From positions 1 to 64,000 of the forward strand of contig JAEUQF010000084.1 of the NCBI GenBank assembly GCA_016789745.1: a stretch of 64,000 nt of DNA, given 5' to 3'. The notes beneath the pieces were generated by a model. The model was not told the origin of the DNA. It worked only from the letters and a program-made list of their open reading frames with translations, and searched no databases. This DNA comes from Bryobacterales bacterium (lineage in GTDB: Bacteria > Acidobacteriota > Terriglobia > Bryobacterales > Bryobacteraceae). The translations under genes and the position numbers were made by a program. This document shows positions 25,865 to 34,098 of this stretch, in pieces; positions within the stretch are counted from its first letter, which is position 1, and each line of letters starts with the position of its first letter.

Positions 25865-26857
25865 TCATGGCGTTTTCTCCCGAACGAATTCATTGGTGTA
25901 GGTTTGCGAGAGATCGATCGACGCCCCACGGATCTTCTCCTGTGTGGTCGCTAACGCATCGCGGACTATCACGGCGCCCTCGGCGGGCATAATTCCGTCC
26001 CGAGAGTAGATGGTTTTCATCACACGTAGCGCTTCAAGGTCCAGGGTCTCGTCTTCGGTCCGGTACTCCGGCGGAAGCTTCGCGCGGATCTCAGCCGGCG
26101 AGTGCTCGTCCAGCCAGCGAAGCGTTCGCTGCACCGCCCGAGCCAACAGCTTCGCCTCTGCCGCATGCGACTCCAGCCACGCGGCTTTCGCAAGGAACGC
26201 CATTCCCGGGTACACCTCCGTCCCATAGATTGCCTTGGATCCCTCTGGCGTTGTCGCGTCCGCCAGAATGAGCAACTGAGGATACTTTGTTCGGATTTGA
26301 ATAAAGTCTCCGCTGGCCAGGGCGGCGGCATCCACCATGCCCCGCTCTATCGCCGCTATTCCCGTTCTCCCCATACCGATGCCCACAAAACTGAGATCCT
26401 CCGGCCTCACACCGTGGCGCAGCAGCAAGCGCGCCGCAAAGCTCTGTGTAGCGGATCCCAGCCCGGCCACGCCAATGTTACGTCCCCGGAGATCGCTGAG
26501 GGTGCGGATGGCGGGCCGGTTCGGTGCAACCACGAGGCCGCGTGAGTCCCGGGCGGTCAGCAGGACGAATGACTGCACGCGCTGGCCGTCGGCGGCTAGC
26601 TGCAGCGTTTGTTCATAAACACCGCTGACTGCATCGGCACTTCCGGCGAGCAGCGCTTCGAGAGTTTTTGTGCCGGGTAGTAGCTCCATGGAGACCGGAA
26701 GCCCCGCCTGCTCGAAAAAGCCGAGCGCTTGCGCGAGTGCCACCGGCATATGCCCCAGCGACCCTTGCGCGGCGGCGAGGCGAATCAAGGGATCGGACTT
26801 GTGGCGTCCACACGCAAGGGTCAGCAGGAGACTGACGATAACCGCTGCGCTCTTCAT
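25865..26857 (-). CDS. Substrate-binding lipoprotein, NMT1/SsuA/TauA-like (array member 1)
   Basis: 330 residues. Sec-type signal with lipobox L-A-C (Cys16), then the two-lobe periplasmic fold of nitrate/sulfonate/taurine or thiamine-precursor binding proteins. The first lobe has the G-F-F-E-Q-A-G helix and A-L-L-A-G-S-A-D-A, the hinge region L-R-G-R-N-I-G-V, and the second lobe A-I-E-R-G-M-V-D-A-A. The C-terminus has the array-wide motif T-Y-T-N-E-F. Upstream, the preceding gene's E-K-P codons supply GGAG and its TGA overlaps this ATG (ATGA), so it is translationally coupled. It is the last gene of the operon on the minus strand. The ligand cannot be assigned. Confidence 0.85.
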   Translation of the reverse strand: MKSAAVIVSLLLTLACGRHKSDPLIRLAAAQGSLGHMPVALAQALGFFEQAGLPVSMELLPGTKTLEALLAGSADAVSGVYEQTLQLAADGQRVQSFVLLTARDSRGLVVAPNRPAIRTLSDLRGRNIGVAGLGSATQSFAARLLLRHGVRPEDLSFVGIGMGRTGIAAIERGMVDAAALASGDFIQIRTKYPQLLILADATTPEGSKAIYGTEVYPGMAFLAKAAWLESHAAEAKLLARAVQRTLRWLDEHSPAEIRAKLPPEYRTEDETLDLEALRVMKTIYSRDGIMPAEGAVIVRDALATTQEKIRGASIDLSQTYTNEFVREKTP

Positions 26858-27852
26858 GGTTTCTCCAATATGAATTCGTCGGTATAGGTTGCGGCAACAT
26901 CAATCTTCGCGTTGCGGAAGCTGTCCTGGGTGCGGGCCAGTGCCGCCAGCAGGGCCTCGGCGCCGGCGCGTGGCATGCGGCCGTCGGGCGAGTAGAGCGG
27001 CTGTATCGCACGCAGCCCGGCCAAGTCCGTCTCCTTGTCGGCGGTTTGGTATCCGGCCGGGAGGATCGCCAGCAGTTCCTCCGCCGAGTGCGTCCGCAGC
27101 CAGGCCAGTGCCTGCCGGTCGGCGCGGGCGATGCGTGCCACCTTGTCGCGATTGGCTTCGATCCACTCTGTCTTGGCGAACACCACGGCGAATGGCGCGC
27201 TCTCGCTCTGCCAGAGTGCTTTCGCGCCGTCCGGGGTGGAGGCGTCCACCAGCACCGCGATACCGGGATTTCGCCGTTGCAGCAGCACTCCGTCGAAGAG
27301 GGACGCAACAGCCGCATCCACCACACCGCGCTCGAGAGCATGGATCAGGGTTGCTCCTACCCCCACACCGGCGAAGCTGGCGTCGTCACTTCGCAGCCCG
27401 TGGAGAGCAAGGGCATGCAGTACGAACAGGTGATTCGAGGATCCCAGCCCAGGCACCCCGACATTTCTGCTCCGCAAGTCCCGCAGGGATCGGATGTCTT
27501 TTCGTAACGGCGAGGCGAAGATGCTGCGGTTGTCGCGAATCGTGTTTACCACCACGCTGCGGAGCGCTCGTCCGCTGGCTACTAATTGCAGAAGATGATC
27601 ATACCCGCCTGTTGCCATCTCGGCGCTCCCGGCAAGCAGCGCCTCCGTAGTCTTCTGCGTGCTGGGCAGCGATTCGATCACGACATCGACACCCTCCTGC
27701 TGGTAGAAGCCCAGCTTTTCCGCCAGCGGCACCGCCAGGTGCGTGTGGGAGTTGGCAACGAGTGCCATCCGCACGGGGCCATTGCCGGACCCGCCACAAC
27801 TCACAACCTGCAGGGCGATCAGCAGCACCACTAACGCTCGTAGGGCCTTCAT
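26854..27852 (-). CDS. Substrate-binding lipoprotein, NMT1/SsuA/TauA-like (array member 2)
   Basis: 332 residues. Sec signal with lipobox V-S-C (Cys19). Features include G-F-Y-Q-Q-E-G-V, A-L-L-A-G-S-A-E-M-A-T, L-R-S-R-N-V-G-V-P-G-L-G-S-S-N and A-L-E-R-G-V-V-D-A-A. The C-terminus ends Y-T-D-E-F-I-L-E-K-P. The start is an ATG overlapping the upstream stop (CGATGA), with GACGAGG nine bases upstream inside the codons of the previous gene. The V-P-G-L-G-S-S-N segment is shared with the rearranged members 6 and 7, so this gene or a close relative was a donor in those recombinations. Confidence 0.85.
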   Translation of the reverse strand: MKALRALVVLLIALQVVSCGGSGNGPVRMALVANSHTHLAVPLAEKLGFYQQEGVDVVIESLPSTQKTTEALLAGSAEMATGGYDHLLQLVASGRALRSVVVNTIRDNRSIFASPLRKDIRSLRDLRSRNVGVPGLGSSNHLFVLHALALHGLRSDDASFAGVGVGATLIHALERGVVDAAVASLFDGVLLQRRNPGIAVLVDASTPDGAKALWQSESAPFAVVFAKTEWIEANRDKVARIARADRQALAWLRTHSAEELLAILPAGYQTADKETDLAGLRAIQPLYSPDGRMPRAGAEALLAALARTQDSFRNAKIDVAATYTDEFILEKP

Positions 27853-28847
27853 CGGCTAACCTCGTCGAGAAACTGGTTGGTATAGGTTGAAGCGAGGTCG
27901 AATTTAGCGTTGCGCACCTTCTGGTTGGAAACGGCGATGTAGCGACGCATATCCTCCGGCACTTTGGGAGACATCCGGCCGTCCTTCGACGTGCCTTGAA
28001 TCAGGATGCGCAAGGATTCCAGATCGGCCTCGGCATCGTCACTGCGGACAGCTGCTGGCAGGTGTTCGCGCAGTTCCTCGGGTTGATGGGCGTGAACCCA
28101 GTGCAGCGTGCGCAGCATGGCTTTTGTCAGCTTTCGCGCCAGTTCCGAGTGGCGCCCCAGCCACGCCGGCGTGGAGATGAGGCAGTAGTTCGCATATCGT
28201 TCGGCGCCAGTTAATTCGCGCGTGCCCTCTCTGGTGCGCGGGTCCACGAGAATCCGGACGTTTGGCACCCGGCGCTTCAATACGGAAAAGGCGCTGCCGT
28301 TGATCACCCCGGCGTCGACTTTGCCGTACTGCAGCGCGGCCACCGCGGATGGTCCGCTCCCATAGGCGATCAGGGTCACATCAGCCATTGCCAAACCGTG
28401 GCGGGAAAGGATGATTTCCAGGGTGTTCTGCTGCGCCGTGCCGAATCCCGAGACGCCCACTGTGGCCCCCCTCAGATCCTCGACCCGTTGGAGCCGCGCG
28501 GCGCTCCCGGCACTCGCGACCAGCATCGCACTGAGGGCTTCCATGCCGACAAAGAAGCTGCGGACCGCCCTTTCTTCCACAGCCAGATACAGGATGGTGC
28601 TGAACGAGGTGTAGACGGCATCGGAACTGCCGGCAAGCAGGGATTCGAGTTGGCGGGAACCGGTAAGCTCATCAAGGCTCACGTCGAGCCCTTCGTCGCG
28701 GAAATGGCCGAGTTGCCTTGCTAAATGCGTCAGGTAGACTTCCAGCAAACCCGGAGCCAGGGCGATACTCACCCGCCGCTCCGACCGGGCTCCGCACCCG
28801 CTCAGCAATGGCATCACCAACGCTGGAACATCGCGCCGGCGGATCAT
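27849..28847 (-). CDS. Substrate-binding lipoprotein, DEANR-tail class (array member 3)
   Basis: 332 residues from ATG 28847. The N-terminus M-I-R-R-R-D-V-P combines a twin-arginine-like start with a lipobox L-S-G-C (Cys18). The binding fold shows H-F-R-D-E-G-L-D-V, L-L-A-G-S-S-D-A-V, L-R-G-A-T-V-G-V-S-G-F-G and A-L-Q-Y-G-K-V-D-A-G. The tail is T-Y-T-N-Q-F-L-D-E-V-S-R. The open frame runs 501 bases further upstream, but that part belongs to a broken neighbour; the start overlaps that neighbour's stop (ATGA) behind GGAGG, as elsewhere in the array. Ligand unknown. Confidence 0.85.
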   Translation of the reverse strand: MIRRRDVPALVMPLLSGCGARSERRVSIALAPGLLEVYLTHLARQLGHFRDEGLDVSLDELTGSRQLESLLAGSSDAVYTSFSTILYLAVEERAVRSFFVGMEALSAMLVASAGSAARLQRVEDLRGATVGVSGFGTAQQNTLEIILSRHGLAMADVTLIAYGSGPSAVAALQYGKVDAGVINGSAFSVLKRRVPNVRILVDPRTREGTRELTGAERYANYCLISTPAWLGRHSELARKLTKAMLRTLHWVHAHQPEELREHLPAAVRSDDAEADLESLRILIQGTSKDGRMSPKVPEDMRRYIAVSNQKVRNAKFDLASTYTNQFLDEVSR

Positions 28848-29348
28848 GCCTTCGCCTCCAGAGCGTCTACCGTGGCCGCCAGGAAGTGGCCCATCGACTC
28901 TGACCGGCTTGCCTCCTGCACAAACTGATTCATATACGTCGACGCAAGGTCGATCCAGGCGTTCCGCACCTCCTCGTTCGTCACGGCAACATAACGCAGC
29001 ACGCCTGCCGGCGCATCGGGCGGCATGCGGCCATCCTTCGACGTTGCTCCGACGAGGCTGCGCGGGGCTGCCAGGTCGGCCTCCGCGTCGTCGGTGCGGA
29101 GCGAGGGCGGCCACCGGGTTCTGCTCCAGCCACGTTGACTTTGTATGGAGACAGAGATTGGGAAAGCCGTCCACGCCCGTCAGGTCCTGACCTTCGTCGC
29201 GGAGATAGCCGAGTTGGTCGGTCAGTTGGATCAGATAGGTCTCCAGAAGGTTCGTCGCGACGCCGATGCATATCGGTGCCGTGGCCGGGGAGCGGCAACC
29301 GGTGAGCAGCGGCGTTAGCAAAGACGGGAAGTCTCGGCGACTGATCAT
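28844..29348 (-). pseudogene. Broken substrate-binding protein gene (array relic between members 3 and 4)
   Basis: The first 60 or so codons encode a normal array N-terminus (M-I-S-R-R-D-F-P, lipobox L-T-G-C, L-G-Y-L-R-D-E-G). The frame then jumps directly to V-D-G-F-P-N-L-C-L and W-L-E-Q-N-P, so the whole middle of the binding fold (roughly residues 60-230) is deleted. A later frameshift puts the C-terminal part (R-Y-V-A-V-T-N-E-E-V-R-N, T-Y-M-N-Q-F-V-Q-E-A-S-R) in another frame. That frame reads through the normal end and stops at 28844 in L-E-A-K-A, whose codons still provide GGAGG and the ATGA overlap for member 3. It cannot make a functional binding protein, but its ribosome traffic may still feed the next gene. 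Confidence 0.8.
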
Positions 29349-30328
29349 GGCTTAATCTCCAGGAACTCCTCGGTATAAGTTGGGGAGAGGTCGGTGGGCA
29401 GATTGGTGTGACCGACGCTGCGGAGAAATGCGGCCGCCCTGGCTGGGCCCTCTGGCGGCATGCGGCCATCCTGGGACAACGAGGGCCGCATGACCCGGAG
29501 CGCGTGCAGGTCGGCAGCAGATTCTGGGGAACGGAGTGCCGTCGGAAGCCTACGATGCACGTCCGCAAGAGATTGGTCCTGGATCCACTTGGCTGCCCGG
29601 GCCAGCGCGCGCGTCACCTTCCTAGCCGTTGTACCGTTCTCCGTCAGCCATCGAGGCGTCGCGACGACGCCGGAACCAACTACGGCAGGGACGCCGAACA
29701 ACTCCGTGCAGCCCTCCGCGGTGCGGGCATCGAGCAACACCGTCACGCCGGGACTTCTGGCCCGCAGTTGTTCGAATGCCAATGATATAAGCAGCGCGGC
29801 ATCCACTTTCCCATGCTCTACCGCGGCGACTGCGCTGCCGGAGCTACCGATGCCTACGGCCGTGACATCGGCGAGCGTCATCCCGTGGTTCAGCAGCAGA
29901 CGGCTGAGAACGCTCTGGGTCGCCGACCCGAGAGAAGTTATGCCGACCGTCTTGCCCCTCAGATCTTCGATACGGCGGATGTCTGGTCTTCGCGGCGACA
30001 CCACCAGGACCTGGGTTGGACGGAGCGCGAGCACGAAGAAGGACTTCACACTACCCCCAGCCGCCGTCATCTGCAGCACCTGTTCGTACGTGCTCGCCCC
30101 GATCTCAACGCTCCCGCCAAGCACGGCTTCCATGGTCTTCGATGTACTGCTCAGTTCCTCCATGTGAACATCGAGTCCTTCTTCTGCGAAGTACCCCAGC
30201 GAGTGCGCCAGATACAGGGGAAGATGTCCCAGCGAGCCTGCCAGCACAGCCACGCGAAGCCGCGGTTTCGTGTCCGGCCGGGCGCAGGAGCCCAGCAGGA
30301 GGAGGCAGACAAGAATCGCGCCTCTCAC
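29345..30328 (-). CDS. Substrate-binding lipoprotein (array member 4)
   Basis: 327 residues. Sec signal with lipobox L-G-S-C (Cys15). The fold shows S-L-G-Y-F-A-E-E-G-L-D-V, A-V-L-G-G-S-V-E-I, L-R-G-K-T-V-G-I-T-S-L-G-S and A-V-E-H-G-K-V-D-A-A-L. The tail is T-Y-T-E-E-F-L-E-I-K-P. The start is GTG, overlapping the upstream TGA as GTGA, with GACGAGG in the last codons of member 5. The tail codons give GGAG for the downstream relic. Closest in layout to members 8, 9 and 10. Confidence 0.85.
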   Translation of the reverse strand: MRGAILVCLLLLGSCARPDTKPRLRVAVLAGSLGHLPLYLAHSLGYFAEEGLDVHMEELSSTSKTMEAVLGGSVEIGASTYEQVLQMTAAGGSVKSFFVLALRPTQVLVVSPRRPDIRRIEDLRGKTVGITSLGSATQSVLSRLLLNHGMTLADVTAVGIGSSGSAVAAVEHGKVDAALLISLAFEQLRARSPGVTVLLDARTAEGCTELFGVPAVVGSGVVATPRWLTENGTTARKVTRALARAAKWIQDQSLADVHRRLPTALRSPESAADLHALRVMRPSLSQDGRMPPEGPARAAAFLRSVGHTNLPTDLSPTYTEEFLEIKP

Positions 30329-31323
30329 CGGTTGGCCTCGTCGACGAACTTGTTCGTGTACGTTGCCGTAAGGTCGATGTGGGCGTTGCGCACGTTCTCG
30401 TTCGTAAGGGCCACATAACGCCGCACCCCCGCTGGTGACTCCGCCGGCATGCGGCCGTCATTCGAGGTGCCTTCGAGTAAGTACCGGAGTGTCTCGATGT
30501 CAGACGCTACATTGTCAGTGCGCAGATGGGCGGGCAACTTCTCGCGCAGTTCTTCCGCGGTGTAGGAATGGGACCAGCGCAGCGCCCGGACCATAGCCTT
30601 GGTGAGCTTCCGCGCCACGGCCGGGTTCTGTTCGAGCCAATCGACCTTGGCGGACAGGCAGAAGTTTGGCCAGCGTTCCACGCCTGTCAGTTCGGTGGTG
30701 GCCCTCCGGGTACGGGGATCCACCAGGACGCGCACTTCCGGCGCGCGCCGCTTGAGGATCTGGAACGCGCTGCCGTTGATCATGCCCGCATCCACTTTCC
30801 GGTGTTGCAGGGAGGCAATCGCAGCGGGCCCGGTGCCATAGGCCACCACCGACACGTCATTGGCGCGGAGGCCATGACGGCCAAGCAGGATCTCCAGCGC
30901 CTGGTGCTGGGGACTGCCGAATGTGGTCACGCCAATGGTGGCGCCCCTGAGATCCTCCACCCGTTGGATCTTGCCCGCCTTGTGACCGCTGACTACGAGC
31001 AGGGCGCTGAGGGTTTCGAGTCCCACGAAGATGCTGCGCACCCGGCGCGCGTCGCCGGCGAGTATGAGTACCATCGAGAAGGAGTTGTACACAGCATCGG
31101 ACGTACCGCCGAGGAGAGATTCCATCATGCGGGAGCCGGCGAACTCGTGAATGACGACGTCGAGTTCTTCTTCCCGGAAGTAGCCGAGTACGTCAGCCAG
31201 GTAAGCCAGATAAGGCTCGACCAGTCCGGTTGATACGGCAATATGGACGGTTTTGCCCGGACTCCCTTTGCAGCCTGTGAGGGCAGGGGTAAGCAGGGCG
31301 GGCAGGTCACCCCGTCGGATCAT
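30325..31323 (-). CDS. Substrate-binding lipoprotein, DEANR-tail class (array member 5)
   Basis: 332 residues. N-terminus M-I-R-R-G-D-L-P with lipobox L-T-G-C (Cys18). The fold shows Y-F-R-E-E-E-L-D-V, L-L-G-G-T-S-D-A-V, L-R-G-A-T-I-G-V-T-T-F-G-S and S-L-Q-H-R-K-V-D-A-G. The tail is T-Y-T-N-K-F-V-D-E-A-N-R. The ATG overlaps the stop of member 6 (ATGA) behind GGAGGCGAA. It is the nearest relative in the window of member 3 and the broken gene at 28844, so three loci of this class sit in one stretch. Confidence 0.85.
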   Translation of the reverse strand: MIRRGDLPALLTPALTGCKGSPGKTVHIAVSTGLVEPYLAYLADVLGYFREEELDVVIHEFAGSRMMESLLGGTSDAVYNSFSMVLILAGDARRVRSIFVGLETLSALLVVSGHKAGKIQRVEDLRGATIGVTTFGSPQHQALEILLGRHGLRANDVSVVAYGTGPAAIASLQHRKVDAGMINGSAFQILKRRAPEVRVLVDPRTRRATTELTGVERWPNFCLSAKVDWLEQNPAVARKLTKAMVRALRWSHSYTAEELREKLPAHLRTDNVASDIETLRYLLEGTSNDGRMPAESPAGVRRYVALTNENVRNAHIDLTATYTNKFVDEANR

Positions 31324-31856
31324 GGTTTCGCCTCCAGAAACTGGTCTGTGTACGTTTTCGCCAAATCGACGTTCAGCGAAGAATCCCTCGCGAAATTCAG
31401 GAGCTTGAGAATCGCCGCCGCTTCACCGGCGGGCATTCGGCCGTGGACAGAAAGAGAAGGCAGCGAAACCCGCCTGACATCCTTACTCTTCAGTCCGCGC
31501 ATTGCAGAAACGTGCCGTGCGAACTGGTGATTGGGAGAGCCGAGTCCCGGAAGGCCAATCTTCCCCCCTCGCAAGTCGTGGAACGCACGAATGTCCTTGC
31601 GCGACGGTGAAGCGAGAATCGCCGCGGGGAACCGGTTCGCCACGCCGAGGAGGGAACGCACCGGACGGTCCGCCGCCGCGAGTTGTGGAATCTGAATATA
31701 GCCTGCGGTCGCCTGGGCGGCACTGCCCCGCAACAGCGCTTCCACAGCCTTCTGGGCGCAGGGAAGGACATCGAGAACGACATCGGCGCCCCTGCTCCCT
31801 GAACTTGAGCAACCGGCGGCAAAGAAGACGACCGCCAGCAGTGACACGATCCTCAT
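31320..31856 (-). CDS. Shortened, chimeric substrate-binding lipoprotein (array member 6)
   Basis: 178 residues against about 330 for its neighbours. A Sec signal with lipobox A-A-G-C (Cys16) is kept. Some 30 residues of the first lobe are missing after the lipobox, then L-P-C-A-Q-K-A-V-E-A-L-L and L-P-G-L-G-S-P-N resemble member 2, and at about residue 130 the sequence jumps across most of the second lobe to L-S-V-H-G-R-M-P and D-S-S-L-N-V-D-L, which resemble members 8 and 9. The tail T-Y-T-D-Q-F-L-E-A-K-P and both ATGA overlaps are intact. It is an in-frame deletion product and can hardly fold as a normal clamp; probably a relic held in place by translational coupling. Confidence 0.75.
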   Translation of the reverse strand: MRIVSLLAVVFFAAGCSSSGSRGADVVLDVLPCAQKAVEALLRGSAAQATAGYIQIPQLAAADRPVRSLLGVANRFPAAILASPSRKDIRAFHDLRGGKIGLPGLGSPNHQFARHVSAMRGLKSKDVRRVSLPSLSVHGRMPAGEAAAILKLLNFARDSSLNVDLAKTYTDQFLEAKP

Positions 31857-33109
31857 GGCCTCTCCGCGACGAATTCGTTGGTATAAAGCTCAGACAGGTC
31901 GATATTGGCGACGCGAAGGTCCGTCTGAGTCAGCGAAAGCACCTTGCGGAGTGTTTCCGGGCCATGCTCCGGCATCACGCCATCCGCCGAGTAAAGCATC
32001 TTGAAGATACGAAGAACTTCCACATCAACTTCCATATCAAGGGCTGCGTCGTCCGTCACAAACTCTGGCGGGAGCGTGGCTCGGATCTCTTCGTCGGCCG
32101 AATGCGCCTGCAGCCAGAGCAACGTACGCTTGAAGGCTCGTGCCACACGTTTCACCTGGTCCCGGTTCTGCTCGACCCAGTCGGCCACCGTCAGTACCGC
32201 CGGGTCCACCACACCTCGCTCAACGGCCAGCACCGCCGGACGGCCCATACTGATTGCCGCAAAACTGGCGTCTGCCCAGTTCAATCCGTGCTTCGCCAAA
32301 ACATGCTGGATAAACACGTGATTTGAAGATGCCAGGCCGGGTACGCCTATGCTGCGCCCTCGAAGGTCTTTGGTAGTCCGAATACCGGAGCGCGCCGGCG
32401 AGACGACCAGAGAGCGGCTGTCCCTGTTGACAATCAGGACAACTGATCGCAGCGTCTTGCCGCTGACCGCCAGGTTCAGGAGATGATCGAATCCTGTGGT
32501 AGCAAACTCCGCGCTCCCTGCCAGCAACGCTTCCACAGTCTTGGTGGTGCTGGGCAGATATTGGCTAGCGAGTTCCACGCCCTCCCTTCCGTTCTCGAGG
32601 GCGGCGATCGCGGTGGCGCCGGTCCCGACCGCCACCGTGGTTACATCGGCTGGTGTCATTCCATGCCGCAGCAGCAGATAGTGCAGGACATCCTGCGTCG
32701 AATCGCCGTGATTCATCACTCCAGCGGTCTTTCCCTTGAGATCCGCCACACGGCGCGGGCTAGTGCGGCCGGGAGCGGTAGCCAGGATGTGTGTGTATTG
32801 TGTGCAAAGCACAGAGAAGCACTGAATCCCAGCGCCCGCGGCATTCGCTTGCACCGTCTGTTGGTAGGATCCACCCCCGACATCCGCGCTCCCGCCCACA
32901 ACAGCCTCAGTGACTTTACTCGCCCCCCTCAGTTCTTCCATGCGCACATCGAGGCCTTCTTCCGCGAAGAAGCCTAACGAGTGCGCCAAGGTCAGCGGAA
33001 GGTGCGCGATGGAGGCGGCCGGGGGCGCAATGCGAATCGGTGTCTCGGCGCCGCGTCTCGCGCAGGCCGCGGTCAGCGGCGCAAGAAGGATGGCCCGGCG
33101 CCGTGTCAT
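31853..33109 (-). CDS. Chimeric 1.3-length substrate-binding lipoprotein (array member 7)
   Basis: 418 residues. N-terminus M-T-R-R-R-A-I-L with lipobox T-A-A-C (Cys16). Residues about 1-172 are a first lobe plus hinge of the member-4/8 kind (G-F-F-A-E-E-G-L-D-V, V-G-G-S-A-D-V). At A-A-L-E-N-G-R-E-G the sequence switches into the first lobe of a member-2-like protein (L-P-S-T-T-K-T-V-E-A-L-L-A-G-S-A-E), which continues to a member-1-like C-terminus with tail Y-T-N-E-F-V-A-E-R-P. The second copy lacks about 40 residues after V-E-R-G-V-V-D-P-A-V. This is what unequal crossing-over between array members would leave. The frame is fully open and both ATGA overlaps are kept, so it may be made. Confidence 0.8.
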   Translation of the reverse strand: MTRRRAILLAPLTAACARRGAETPIRIAPPAASIAHLPLTLAHSLGFFAEEGLDVRMEELRGASKVTEAVVGGSADVGGGSYQQTVQANAAGAGIQCFSVLCTQYTHILATAPGRTSPRRVADLKGKTAGVMNHGDSTQDVLHYLLLRHGMTPADVTTVAVGTGATAIAALENGREGVELASQYLPSTTKTVEALLAGSAEFATTGFDHLLNLAVSGKTLRSVVLIVNRDSRSLVVSPARSGIRTTKDLRGRSIGVPGLASSNHVFIQHVLAKHGLNWADASFAAISMGRPAVLAVERGVVDPAVLTVADWVEQNRDQVKRVARAFKRTLLWLQAHSADEEIRATLPPEFVTDDAALDMEVDVEVLRIFKMLYSADGVMPEHGPETLRKVLSLTQTDLRVANIDLSELYTNEFVAERP

Positions 33110-34098
33110 GGGTTCGCTTCCAGGTACTCGTTCGTGTAGGTATTGGCCAGATCGACGTTCAGCGAAGGATCCACCGCCAACCTCAGAAAGTCGCGAATCG
33201 TGCCAGGCGCTCCCGAAGGCATCCGGCCATCCACCGAGAAGGCCGGCATCATCATCAGCAGCGCCCTCTTGCCCGCATCCGATCCGGGCGTTTGGAGGGA
33301 CTCTGGCAGCTTCGCGTAAACCTCCTCAACGGGGTGCTCCCGGATCCAACGGGCGGCGCTCGCGACCGCTCTTGTAACCCCTCGCGCCTCGCTGGGGTGT
33401 TTGCTCAGCCAGAAGTTTGTTGCCATCAGCGCGCTCGCTGCAAGGCGCGGTACCCCGAACAGTTCCGTCGACCCTTCCGGCGTGCGGGTATCCGCCAGCA
33501 CAATCACATCCGGACGCATACTCCGGAGAACCTCGAACGCGGTGGAGATCATCACGGCGGCTGCTACCCTGCCGTTTTCCATGGCAGCGATTGCCGATGC
33601 CCCATTCCCGATCGCGACCACATCCACGTCGGATGGCTTCAACCCATTCTTGAGCAATAGGAAGTTCAAGAGATTGTGGGTTGCCGACCCAAAGCCTGTG
33701 ACTCCCACCGTGCGGGTCTTCAGATCGCCAATGCGTTGGACGTCGCGGCGAGCCGGAGCGGCCACCAGGATCTGCGAAAGACGCGTACTGAGGACGAAGA
33801 AGGCCGTCACGTCGCGTCCCAGCGCGTTCATCTGGATAGTTTGCTCGTACGTTCCCCCTGCAATCTCGATACTGCCCCCGACGAGGGACTCCATTACTTT
33901 GGTTACGCTGCTGAGGTCCTCGGTCTCGACTGCCAGTCCTTCCTGATCGAAGTAACCAAGCGACCTCGCGAACAGGATTGGTAAGTACGAGACAGAAGCG
34001 AATGGCGCCGCCGATCGGATGCTGCCTCGGGCATTGCGGTTCGGACAGCCGGCAACGAGGGGCGCCAGCAGCGCCGGCACGTCACGACGGCGAATCAT
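33106..34098 (-). CDS. Substrate-binding lipoprotein (array member 8)
   Basis: 330 residues from ATG 34098. M-I-R-R-R-D-V-P start with lipobox V-A-G-C (Cys18). The fold shows G-Y-F-D-Q-E-G-L-A-V, L-V-G-G-S-I-E-I-A, L-K-T-R-T-V-G-V-T-G-F-G-S and A-M-E-N-G-R-V-A-A-A. The tail is T-Y-T-N-E-Y-L-E-A-N-P. The frame stays open to 34287, but that extra part reads the neighbour in the wrong frame; the real ATG overlaps the neighbour's stop and follows GGAGGCGAA. Its last 60 or so bases are nearly identical to those of member 9, a sign of recent duplication or gene conversion. Confidence 0.85.
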   Translation of the reverse strand: MIRRRDVPALLAPLVAGCPNRNARGSIRSAAPFASVSYLPILFARSLGYFDQEGLAVETEDLSSVTKVMESLVGGSIEIAGGTYEQTIQMNALGRDVTAFFVLSTRLSQILVAAPARRDVQRIGDLKTRTVGVTGFGSATHNLLNFLLLKNGLKPSDVDVVAIGNGASAIAAMENGRVAAAVMISTAFEVLRSMRPDVIVLADTRTPEGSTELFGVPRLAASALMATNFWLSKHPSEARGVTRAVASAARWIREHPVEEVYAKLPESLQTPGSDAGKRALLMMMPAFSVDGRMPSGAPGTIRDFLRLAVDPSLNVDLANTYTNEYLEANP

